Source: Camellia lanceoleosa (Eukaryota; Streptophyta; Magnoliopsida; Ericales; Theaceae). From it: a DNA stretch of 64,000 nt. Location of the stretch: the NCBI GenBank assembly GCA_025200525.1, contig CM045761.1, positions 102,400,182 through 102,464,181 on the forward strand, read 5' to 3'. Position 1 is the first letter of the stretch. Each line of letters starts with the position of its first letter. Under the pieces are notes generated by a model. That model worked only from the letters and a program-made list of their open reading frames with translations. It was not told where the DNA came from and did not search any database. This document shows, piece after piece, positions 45,055-55,877 of the stretch. The position numbers and the translations under genes were made by a program.

Positions 45055-45844
45055 TGTTGGCTACATATTTTGTAAAAGCCAATCACAATTCGACACGTGG
45101 CAGAGTAAGGGTAATATAGGAAGACTAGTCAAGTCTTTGATCCTGATCGTACACGTGACAGTTAATATTGGTTCTCACGTGATCTGAGTAGCATTGGATC
45201 AGTAAAGAGATGCAAGGTGACGTGGCTTCAACGGTTACTCACATTCAAATTCAAATATAGGAGGGAAGCCTAATTGCAAATGATGGTGTAGTGGAACTAC
45301 TTATAAGGCAACATGGTCAGCGATCATGAAGGAGCTGTTCGACGGTTTGAAGTGCAGTTCGAAGGTCATCCTTGACAAGTATAAATAGCAGGGAAGCCCC
45401 TAGAAAACGCCCCAGACTCAGATCCAAGAAACCAGTCATTTACTTCATATTTTCTTTTCTAGTTTTACATTTCCAGTCTTTACATTTCCTGCACTTTAAA
45501 AACCTGTTCTTTACATTTCTTGCACTTTAAATTCCTGCACTGCACTTTGTTCATAGGAGTAGTTTCGAGTAAATTGTCTCTGTAAACCTCTACAAGGCTG
45601 AGTTTGGATCATTGTAAGTTTTCATCTTAATGAAATACTTCAATTGCTCGTCATTTATCTGTTATTTTGCTTAATTTCTCCTAAGTCAAGTCACCAGTAA
45701 AAGTCCTCTTCATTGAGGTTGAAAGAACTAAAACACAATCGTCTGATAATTGGTTGGCAATTATAATTTCTGTAAGGACTGATTGATCCTTGCTGGCACG
45801 CTCGCATTTATAAAAATACCTTTCGAAAGCCAAAAAAGCCAACA
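45055..45844 (+). repeat. Element B 3' LTR
   Basis: 790 bp, TGTTGGCTAC to AAGCCAACA. TATAAATAG at 45380-45388. The last ~150 bp (GTCCTCTTCATTGAGG.., GATAATTGG, CTTGCTGGCACGCTCGCATT) match the end of LTR A, so A and B are relatives. Confidence 0.88.
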
Positions 45845-46836
45845 GTTATTATTTATATAAGTGCAGGACATGTGGCACTCTTCTACTCATTTAGAGGTTA
45901 GGGGAAGTTATAAAGTATTAAACACTTGTAGAAAGATGATGAAGGATAAAATGGAGAACATGCAGTATGAATTGGAGGTTAAAGGAAATTATGAAGACAT
46001 GGAGATCAAGTGGAAGATCATAGAGTGTGAAGTGTGGGTGATGGAAAAATATGGTAGTTATTCAGTATTTTTTTCCTATAAATGTTTTACTGTAAATAGC
46101 CATTCATGGCTACATTATAAAGAAGGAGAACTCAAATCAAAGACAATTGATTTCTATTTTTCTTGTCATTTATATTTCTTGCACTTAATTTTATGCACTT
46201 CATTTTCGAAGCATAGGAGTAGTGGTTAATTTGCTGTACTTTATTTTATGCACTTCTTTTTTGAAACATAGGAGTAGAGGTAAATTAATAGTTAGTTAGT
46301 TTGATTGTTCACTCAATCACCCCAATTGTTCACTCAATCATCTTTTTCCGACTCCCTCATTCTTCTTTTAATTTTTTCTCTCTACACTTGGCAATTTTGA
46401 AATCCTCTTCATTGAGACAAAAGAATCATCAACGCAATCGCTTGATAATTGGCTTGAATTTAATCTATAAGGATTTTTGAATCGTTATTGGCACGTTCGC
46501 ATTTATGATATTTTTCTTCGTTAGAAAAATAAGCCAACAAGTCCAAATCCTAATTTCTTTTTCCCATAGGTCTAGGCGTGAAATTATTCAGTTTATAAGG
46601 ACATTGTTAAGTAAAATGTCCAAAATATCCATATATATATATTATATACGATGGAACCAAACCGTTCACTATCTCCTTTCTCTCTTTATCTGTGTCTTCT
46701 CTCTCTCTCTCTCTCTCTCTCTCTTTATGACTATCACGACCATCATGACGGTGACGAGGCGACGACATTGACATTGCGAGGAACCTAAAAGTCGATCTGC
46801 TCTTCAGCTACCAATCTCTATCTACCGTCGTCAGTG

Positions 46837-46868
<32 letters not shown>
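45845..46868 (+). repeat. Duplicated ~1.0-kb block, copy 2 (A LTR lacking first 31 bp, plus flank)
   Basis: Same order as 38792-39815. The LTR part ends AAGCCAACA at 46528. Its promoter box is TGTAAATAG instead of TATAAATAG (about 46090). It begins exactly where element B ends. Confidence 0.9.

Positions 46869-46872
<4 letters not shown>
46696..46872. repeat. CT microsatellites
   Basis: (CT)n at about 46697-46723 and 46840-46872. Confidence 0.9.
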
Positions 46873-46877
<5 letters not shown>

Positions 46878-47344
46878 TGTGTCTCTCTCCATTGATTACC
46901 AGTCCTTTCGTCGTCTCATCCTCTAGTGTTGCCGTTGACCCTACATCTCTTTTTAGTGGTATCGGCACCGTTGTGGCTTCATCGCCACCTCCATCATATT
47001 CAGGACATCTATACTGTTCTGATTTGAGAAATACAGATCTACGACCGTCTCCACCACCATTGCCGCCACAAAGCCCAAATCTACAACCGCTGCAATCCAC
47101 CATCGCCTCCACAATCGCTACTGTAACCCAGATTTACTTTATGTTTCAATGGGCACCATACATGTAATTGAGAACTTTCTTATAACAATCCTCATTCATG
47201 TCTTGGTCATGCTCATATGAATTTACATGATTTTGGTTTGTTAAACTTACATTTGTAGATTTTGATTCATTTTGTCTAAGTAAAGTTGCTATCTTGTTTT
47301 GTGCTTTGTCTAAGTATAAGATTTATGCTTTGTTTCTTACTTTG
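46869..47344. other. Unassigned sequence after duplicated block
   Basis: Pro/Ser-rich frame 46877-47167 (+) without recognised homology. The bias comes from CCACC/TCGCC repeats. Possibly host sequence or a first exon, but not supportable. Confidence 0.3.
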
Positions 47345-49676
47345 TGTGTTGAACATAGGTCACACCTTTGAACCTCTTACACCTAGGCCGTTGTGCGCCA
47401 ACACCTAGGATCATCTTGGAACCATCTTGGTTGACCCCCGCCTTCACCCTAGCATCTTGGCCGAGATATGCATTATCTAGGCCGAGGTGTGTATCACCTA
47501 GGCCTAGATGTGTATCATCTAGGCTGAGATGTTTATCATCTAGGCATCCGAGATCTTTGATCCTTGACCCTTGCAGCCTTATTGTGTACCTTAGCCAACA
47601 CCTAGTAATCTTGTTCCTTGACTTGTACGACCTAGACCGAGGTGTGTCACACTAAGGCAAGTGTCACCTCTCTTAGCCAGAATTAGAGAGACCTTACTTG
47701 TCAGAATGCCCATGCCCCCTTACTTGTTATATACATTTTGACCTGCTCTTGTCTTTTTGTTTTGGCATTTTTTTGAGGAGATTTGATCAAATGATGCCAC
47801 GTGTCTCAGTAGTGGTTTAAGTCAGTTAGCAGTTGAGAAACCCATATCATTTGCCATATCTTTGCCTTGTAGAGAGAGAAGCTCTAGGAAGAAGAGAAAG
47901 CTCTTAGAGTGTGAGAGCTAGACTTTCCAAGCTTGATTATTAGAGTTTAAGCCATTGGATTTGTGATTTGAGATTAGATTCTTGATTTACTCTTGTCGTT
48001 CTTTATGTTAATCTGATCACATTGCATGATCTAGCATGATTCATGAGCCATGTATTGCTTTAAAGTTTTATTTTGAAGAGAAAAGTAATATTCTTGTATT
48101 CTTGAAGAAAAATCATATTTTGATCCAAAAGTTTGTATTAAGTTCTATGTTTTTGTGTTTGTTTTCATGAAACCTTCAAGTATGGGTACCCAAGTCTATG
48201 TTTTTTAACTAATATCATGAAATCTCAGATTTTGAATAAGAAGTTATAATTTTAGCATTTATGTCCTTCAAGTTCTTCATATTTATGTTCTTCATGTTCT
48301 TTAAGAGGAAACCCAAATTTCCAGACTTCATTTCCCTAAGTGTAATCCTGAGATCCACTCTTGTCCAAACCTCACACCTAGGCCATGCATTGCATCTCAC
48401 CTTGGCTTACCTTACATGATCACTTGCACCTTAGTCTATCTTGCATGCATACCTAGGCCGAGCATTGTACACCTTTATCGGCACTTTGTAACATCTCGGC
48501 CAAGGGGTGTGGAACATCAGCCAAAACCTCCTGAGTTTACCCAGCTAGGCCATTTCGGCCCAGCTCATCTTTGTGCATTTATTCTGAGACCTAGTTTGTA
48601 CACAACATGCTTTTCCAAAAAGAAAAACATTGATTTAACTCCCAACTCATGTTTTGCTTTGTCTTCACTTGGTTTTGGAAAGAAATACCGGGATCCATCT
48701 TACTCATTTGAAGCTTGTTTTGAGAGTGCATTTCATAACCACACTTGAGCATCTCTTCTTACCTTCTTAAAGTACATTCAATGGAATTACTATGTGATTG
48801 TAGGTCTTGGATCTTTGCCTTATTTCCCTGCACTCGATGAGCTATTGTGAGTGGTATTTTTAATAAAGTTGTATTATAATGAATTGATAAAAGCTTTGTT
48901 TTGTTTTGAAAAAGTATTTGATCAAGCATGAATGATTATCTCTTAGTTTTTGTATCAAGTATTATGTTTGTTTTGATGACATTCTTAGTGCTAGGAGACT
49001 TTAATGCAATTGGTTCCTTTGTTTGAGATATTTTCCTTGCCACCGACGGGTGGGCTTGTCTAATTGATTTTGGATCGGTTATTTCTTTGTTTTATCAATG
49101 AATGTCATCCTTTGTATTGTGTAGATGTTAGTGGACATCCCAAGAAGCTTTAAAAGCCTTTGATTGATGAATTCGGTTCATCTTTTGTTTTGTTACAAGT
49201 TATGATATGTATTGTTTTGACAAAATGTTAAATATCATTCATTCAAACCTTTATTACTTATATCATTCACTGAGTTTAAGCTCACCCCTCTCACTTATAT
49301 ATATGTAGGTGATAAGCAAGAAGACGGTGTTGTCTAAGCTTTGTTGGAAGATGTGTTTTACTTTATGCTTTTGTATTCATCTTGAAGATTATGCTTCTTA
49401 ACTTTATGGATCATTTCTTTATATGTTTTGATTAAAATGTAATATGCACTTTGTTTATTTTGTTTTCAAGTTGTAAAATCATGTTGAGATGTATGTCATC
49501 CCATTTAATCTATACATAGCTCTTATGGACTAATTAGCTTTAAATTTATACTTCCGCACATGTATGCCCTATATATATATTTTGTTTGTGTGAATCTTTG
49601 TAAGTTGGTCTTCAATAATCTCAAATTACTAACCATCACGACATCATCCTATTAAGGGTAGAATGGGGTCCTAACA
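47345..49676 (+). repeat. Long LTR-like sequence, probably a solo gypsy LTR
   Basis: It ends GGGTCCTAACA at 49676. It has the LTR-type motif TTCACTGAGTTTAAGCTCAC plus TATATATATGTAGGTGATAAG (49264-49315), also found in the other two gypsy LTRs here. No coding sequence. The left limit and TSD were not found. A 25-bp minisatellite (47464-47546) is inside. Confidence 0.5.
47464..47546. repeat. 25-bp minisatellite
   Basis: Three to four copies of ATGTGTATCATCTAGGCCGAG-like units; single copies of the same words recur near 48440. Confidence 0.7.
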
Positions 49677-50258
49677 TTTCTCTTTCTCTAATGATCTATA
49701 TGAATGTTTGTATATAATATATATACAGAGGAGAGATATATGTCTTTCGTCGGATGAGTTGCAACAAAGGTTTCAGTGTACCCGGAAGTCTTCCATCTCT
49801 ATTTCAATTCTTTTGATTCTCCCAAACTATCGTAGTGCTATTGTGCAATCTATAGAAAGTTGGCTTTTATTTCTTCAACTTTGGCCATTATATATAATAT
49901 ATATGTAGGAATTCACTGTGAGCATCAAATTTCTATTTGGTTCTTTGGATTTGCTGGACATATATATATTGATTTGTTAAATTGCACCATAATATATATA
50001 TATATATATTCGACGTGGTTGATTGCTCAAATTAAAATTTCTGATTTGATCTTGTAGAAGATAGATCTTTTTTCATGACTCATCCGTCTCCCATTTTTTT
50101 TTTTTTTTTTTTTTAATTTGAAGTAATTTCTGATTTCTAATTTAATTTTGTTTGAATTTAATTTTTCTGATTTCTAATCGATCTAATCTTTTTTTTTTTT
50201 TTTTTTTTTTTTGGAGGTCAAGGGATGAGAGGGAAGAGAAAATGGGAAACGTAAGTGT

Positions 50259-50293
<35 letters not shown>

Positions 50294-51159
50294 CATGTTT
50301 GGTTTGACAAACAAATACAAAAATTGAATATATAGATGCTTCTTTTGATGGGGTTCATTGAGTTAGAAATATGGACAGATAGACTTAGTTGGGAACATTG
50401 TACAAATAAAAAAAAATGATTTCAACAGACAAAATTAAAAGATCAAACAAATCAAAAAAAAAAAAATAAAAAAAATGAGCAGATAGATATAAATTTAAAC
50501 AGATAGTCAAAAAAAAGTTAACAGATAAATTAAGGGGTAAAATTGGAAACAAAATGTCCTTCAAAACCAACAAAATGATCTTTCACAAAATTATTTCACA
50601 AAAGGTGGATTTCTCACCAACAAAAAATATTCACTGAATCTAATGTCTTAAACACTTTCTAAATTGAAATTATCACCAATTTTCTCTAAACTTTTTTGCC
50701 ATCCTTAATTTCAGATAATGGTTCAAATTTTATATCATACGATGAAAAAACAAAATAAAAATAATAAAAAAAAAACGAAAAATAATTTGTTAGTGAAAGG
50801 GGTTTATTTAACCATGATTCTTTTGTTGGGTGAAGAAGGCACAGTTTTTATTATAGGAAATAAGAAAGGAAGTGGTTAAAGCTTTCGGTTTGTGGTGTTT
50901 TTTTTACAAGAAAGTGTCACTTCCAAAATAAATTAAATAAAATTCACCCATAAACAAAAGAAAAATAAATAAAAACAAAAATAAAAGACTCTCATAATTA
51001 AAAATCTCCTGCTTTCTCATAAAAAAATAAAAATAAAATTATCTGCTCGAATTCCTACAGTTTGGTTCAACAATCATATGCCAACGTGTCCAAGGATTAG
51101 TAATGCTTTGAATAGCTTTAGATATTGCATAAATAGCTTAGAATCCACTTAACAATCTT
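49677..51159. other. AT-rich intergenic spacer
   Basis: No gene. It has TA repeats (49890-50010), poly-T runs (50094, 50190), (GA)n at about 50261-50291 and A-rich stretches. No element boundary recognised. Confidence 0.5.
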
Positions 51160-52556
51160 CATCCAGAACTAATTTTTTTCAAAAATTCTAAGGCCTAAAC
51201 ACAAAAATCCTTACTCACCTTTAGGTTTATAGAATCCTTTGTAAGTTTTGATTATTCTTAATCATAATACTTTCAAATATCACGTATTTCAATTTTTTTA
51301 ATATTTCAGTAGAAGATTATTTGCAAACATTAAGAAAATTATAACAATTGGATAACAAAACATATTACTTGTAAGTCCAAGAGTAACAATTGGATAACAA
51401 AACACATTCTGTGATAATCATGTATATTTTTATATTTTAGTGGTAATTGTGCGGAAAGTGGAGTTAGTCCAAGTAAAATTCATTTTTTTGGTGTTAAAAA
51501 TTCCTTATTTTATTTTATTTTATTCCTTCTTGTTATTTGTATTCAATTTTAATGATTACTAGTTGAAGACTAAAATTTTCTCTTTTCCAAAATCTAACTG
51601 ATAGAAAAAAGCAATGTTAGGAATTATGATTATTTAATAAAATATTTGATAATTTATTTAGAATCTCTAACATTTTTAGATTAGGAATGATTTTTGGATT
51701 TGGTTATCAAAAAAAAAAAAAAAAAAAACATTTGTGTAATATGGTCAGTTGAGCTGGGAGTGTATGATGCCCAAAAGGAGTAGTAGATGGCTTCTCAAAT
51801 GTGTGGGTTCAGTTCAGCTGCATGCAATGATTATTGTTCACAATGAGATTGGCTGTATTCAAGTTTGTTAAAATTGGAATTTTATAACATTATTGGAAGG
51901 GGTTCGTGAGTTGAATCGTAAAATTAGATCGAGAATTGTAAAATTACATTTTTAATATAAAATAAAATAAAAAATTATAATGTATATTAAATAATTTTAA
52001 AGTTATTAAATAAAAATGACAAATTTAATATAATACATCTTGTATATTAATATAAATTAAAGAAAACGTGAAGGATTTTATAATAAATTTTTTTACATAG
52101 ATGTACGCGTATATATATATATATATATAACACTTGATAGAATCATGATAATAGTAGAATCGAGTATAAAACAATTCTACACAAGTTCATATATTAAATT
52201 ATAATTAATTTAAAATTTTACTTCCTCCGTTTCAAAATAATAGTCTCTTTTGGAGAATTCAATTTTTTTTATAATACAATTATTACACTTAAAAATTTTT
52301 GATTTTTCAAAATTATCCTTTAATAGTACATTTTTAAAGGAATATTAATTGTCATAATTGTACTTTTTGTGTTGTTAATAAATTTAAAAGAAGGGTAAAA
52401 TAAGAAATTTATATTATTTTAGTCCTTAATATTTAAAAAGGGACTAATATTTTAAGATAATGAAAAATAAATAAAGAATTAATATTTTGAGAGGGAAGAA
52501 ATATAAAATTTAAGATTCAGATTGGAATTGTGATAAGGGTGGATGCGTTGGGTCTC
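51160..52556. repeat. Tandem segmental duplication, unit 1
   Basis: It starts CATCCAGAACTAATTTTTTTC and ends GTTGGGTCTC. The same ordered sequence recurs immediately downstream (52557-59324). No coding content. It contains a MITE absent from unit 2 and a local ~40-bp duplication (AACAATTGGATAACAAAAC at about 51348 and 51387). Confidence 0.88.
52221..52501. mobile_element. Stowaway-like MITE
   Basis: 281 bp between TA duplications (52219-52220 and 52502-52503). Ends are CTTCCTCCGTTTCAAAATAA and, reversed, TTTCTTCCCTCTCAAAATAT, close to the Stowaway consensus CTCCCTCCGT. Unit 2 of the duplication has the empty site (59262-59280). Confidence 0.82.
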
Positions 52557-53196
52557 CATCCAAACCTAATTTTTTTCAAAAATTCTAAGGCCAAAACGCA
52601 TAAATCCTTACCCACCTTTAGGTTTATAGAAACCTATGTAAGTTTTGATTATTCTTAATCTTAATACTTTCAAATATCATGTATTTCAATTTTTTTAATA
52701 TATCAGCCGAATATTATTTGCAAATATTAAGAAAATTATGACAATTGGATAACAAAACATATTACTTGTAAGTCCAACACTAACAACCACAATATTAATA
52801 CAAAAAAGAGCCTCTAATGGGAACTTTTTAATTGAAAATATACAAGAGTAATTAATTGAACTAACCCAATTATATATTTTATTGAACAAAAACTATAAGC
52901 TAACCTAGCTTATAATTTTTTGCGAGGTTTAACAATGGTACAAAGCTAGTTCTTTTGGTATTACACCCAAAAAATTGGTTAATATGGTCACATTCTACGA
53001 ATTTTAAAGCTCACATTGGGTGATAAGCATGTTTTTTATATTTTAGTGGTAATTGTGCGGAAAGTGGAGTTAGTCCCATGTCCAAGTAAAATTCATTTTT
53101 TTGGTGTTAAAAATTCCTCTTTTTTATTGTATTTTATTCCTTCTTGTTATTTGTATTCAATTTTAATGATTACAAATTAAAGCCTATTCGCTTATC

Positions 53197-53501
53197 TTCT
53201 TTTTTTTTTTTTTTTTTTTTTGAACACAAAAAAAGGGGATCGGCGGTGTCATCACGCCTCCTGTGGGCCCTAACCCCAGGGTAACCGGTTGCCAGCTAGG
53301 AATTAACCCCCACCATGTGGGGGACCCACCACTAGGGCACTGTGTGGAGCTCACCTACGCACTGCAGGTCGCCGAGGGTTCGAACCGGAGTACAGAAGGG
53401 GGGTCCCCAAGGGTACACTTCCACACTCCCCCCAGAATTCGACCCTGGGTCAACTTGAAATGACCAGATGATTTCTCCACCAGGCCACCACCCCTGGTGG
53501 T
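53197..53501 (-). mobile_element. tRNA-derived SINE
   Basis: A ~305-bp insertion with a perfect 15-bp target duplication GCCTATTCGCTTATC (53182-53196 and 53502-53516). On the - strand it starts CACCAGGGGTGGTGGCCTGG, with an A-box-like GTGGCCTGGTGG and a B-box-like GGGTCGAATTC. A second GGTTCGAACC-like word lies at about 53375-53384 (+). The element ends in a long A tail (poly-T at 53197-53221 on the + strand). Confidence 0.9.
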
Positions 53502-54239
53502 GCCTATTCGCTTATCCAAATCCACGTTTTTAGTATCCAATTTTAATAATTACTAATCAAAGATTAGAATTTTCTGTTTTTCAAATCTAGTTGATAGGAA
53601 CGACAATGTTAGGGATTATGATTATTTAGTAAAATATTTGATAATTTATTTAGAGTCTAACATTTTTAGGTTGGAAATGATTTTTGGATATGGTTAAAAA
53701 AATAAAAAAAACATTTGTGTGATATGATCAGTTGAGTTGGGAGGGTATGGTGCCCAAAAGGAGTGGGATGGCTTCTCAAATGGGTGGGTTCAGCTGAATG
53801 CAATGATTATTGTTCACAATGAGATTGGCTGTGTTAAGTTTGTTGAAATTGGAATTTTATAACATTAATGGAAGGGGTTGGTGAATTGAATAGTAAAATT
53901 AGATTGAGAATTGTAAAATTATATTTTTAATGTAAAATATAAAATTAAAAAAAAAAACTATAATGTATATTAAATAATTTTCAAATTATTAAATAAAAGT
54001 GATAAATTTAAGAAAAAATTATTGATAAATCCTATTTAGAAGTGTTTTAGCCCAAGAAGTCCATGAAGGAATTTTTTAACCCATTTAGTTCCATGTATGT
54101 ATAGTTTTATTCTATAAAGTCATTTTTCTTGATTTACACTATTTTCTTGGACACTTATGTCCTTATATTTAATTTTGATACTCTTATAAATATTTTTTAA
54201 ACAGTTAACAATTTATGATGTGAACATTCATATTTTAAA

Positions 54240-55440
54240 ATTAACATTGGTAGGAATGTAAAATTGGCCCGTGAACGGCCTGAAACCCGTCAGCGAGCCG
54301 GGGCAGACCCGGCCCGTTGACAATGTGAATATTCACATTGACATGTTAACACTCACATTAATAGGAGTGTAAAATTGGCCCGCGTCCTGTGGCGGCATGA
54401 AACCCGCCCGCAATCCATGGATGGCCCGGGGCGGGCCCGGTCTAGGCCATTGACAATGTGAATATTCACGTTGACATGTTAACATTCACATTGATAAGAG
54501 TATAAAATTGGTCCGCGGTTCATGGGCGGCCAAAAGCCCGCTCGCGGCCCGGGGCGGGCCCGGCCTGGCCCGGCCCATTGACAATGTGAATATTCACATT
54601 GACATGTTAACATTCACATTGATAAGAGTATAAAATTGGCCAGCGTCCCGTGGGCGGCCAAAAGCTTGCCCGTGGCCCGGGGCGGGCCCGGCCTGGCCCG
54701 TTGACAATGTGAATATTCACATTGACATGTTAACATTCACATTAATAGGAGTGTAAAATTAGCCCGCGCCCCGTGGCTGCCCGAAACCCGCGCCACGGCC
54801 CGTGGGCGGGTCCGGCCCGTTGACAATGTGAATATTCACATTGACATGTTAATATTCACATTGATAAGAATATAAAATTGGCTCGCGCCCCGTGGCTACC
54901 CAAAACCCGCCCACAGCCCGTGGGTAACCCGGGGCGGACCCGGCCCGGCCTGTTGACAATGTGAATATTCACATTGATAAAAGTATAAAATTAGCCCGCA
55001 CCCCGTGGCTGCTCAAAACTCTTCCACGGCCCGTGGGCGGCCCAGGGCGGGCCTGGCCTGGCCTGTTGACAATGTGAATATTCACATTGATATGTTAACA
55101 TTCACATTGACAAGAGTATAAAATTGGCTCGCGGCCCATGGGCGCCCAAAAGCCTGTTAACGGCCCGGGGCTGGCCCGGCCCGGCTCGGCCTGTTGACAA
55201 TGTAAATATTCACATTAACATGTTAACATTCACATTGATAAAAGTGTAAAATTGGCCCGCAGCCCGACTGTAGCCCGATGCGGGTTTGGCCCGACCCGTG
55301 ACAATGTGAATATTCACATTGACATGTTAACATTAACATTGATAGCAGTGTAAAATTTGTCCATGCCGGCTCGCTCTTGGCACGGGTAGGCCGGCTGGCA
55401 GATTGACAATGTGAATATTCATATTGACATGTTAACATGC
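54240..55440 (+). repeat. Left-arm array of ~120-bp palindrome units
   Basis: Ten units, each with the 18-bp palindrome AATGTGAATATTCACATT or a variant at 54322, 54454, 54583, 54705, 54824, 54958, 55071, 55199, 55303 and 55408 (spacing 104-134 bp). Each unit also has ATGTTAACAT, GATA.GAGTGTAAAATTGGC and a C/G-rich segment of GGCCCG words of variable length. Confidence 0.92.
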
Positions 55441-55444
55441 ACAT

Positions 55445-55797
55445 TGATAGGAATGTAGAATTGGCCCGCGGCCCGTGGGCTGCTCGAAGCCCGTCCACGG
55501 CCCGGGGCAAGCTCATTTGGGTCCGAGCCCAAGCATGTCCGAGACCCTAGGCTAGGGCCTAAGCCATCACTTTGAAGCCCGCCCCGGCCCATCGGCCCGT
55601 TTAAGACCCATTCAAGGCTCGGTCCGAGGCCCAGCCCACCTGAGGCACAATGTTTTTTTTTGTGAAAAATAATAAAATTTTGGTAGAAAAAATTAAAAAA
55701 ATTAAAAAAAAAAAATGGCGGGCAGGTCTAAGCTCAAGCCTGGCCTAAGCAGGCAAGTTTAGTCTTGAATTAGGCCCAATTTTACACTTCTATCAAT
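55445..55797. other. Centre of the inverted array
   Basis: From TAGGAATGTAGAATTGGCC to the complementary GGCCCAATTTTACACTTCTA. It contains repeated GGCCC/AGCCC words, an A-rich patch (about 55650-55710) and no open coding frame. It could be the founding MITE from whose ends the arrays expanded. Confidence 0.6.
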
Positions 55798-55877
55798 GTA
55801 AATGTTAATATGTCAATGTGAATATTCACATTGTCACGGGTTAAGTCGGGCAGTCCGGCGTGGCGGGCTTGCCTCAC

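Larger units (their letters stand above)
39835..45844 (+). mobile_element. Element B: 5'-truncated LTR retroelement with antisense genes
   Basis: The right end is a full LTR (45055-45844) preceded by a PPT-like GCGGGAGGTAA, so the element is on the + strand. Its internal part, however, holds two genes on the - strand (44857-43442 and 42427-40097). Antisense ORFs between pol and the 3' LTR are known in Tat-lineage gypsy elements of plants. Pol and the 5' LTR are missing; the left edge joins CT-repeat DNA at about 39815-39840. GTTAT after the LTR (45845) equals the LTR-A target, consistent with an original insertion into an A LTR. Confidence 0.75.

Noticed and set aside
46877..47167. Pro/Ser-rich frame as a host first exon
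   Set aside because: Bias explained by CCACC/TCGCC repeats; no start context, splice site or homology to support it.
53355..53501. Possible tRNA gene from GGTTCGAA-like B box
   Set aside because: No foldable cloverleaf found by eye; TSD and A tail identify a SINE.
55223..55516. 97-aa frame with Cys-containing repeats
   Set aside because: Direct translation of palindrome array units; not a protein.
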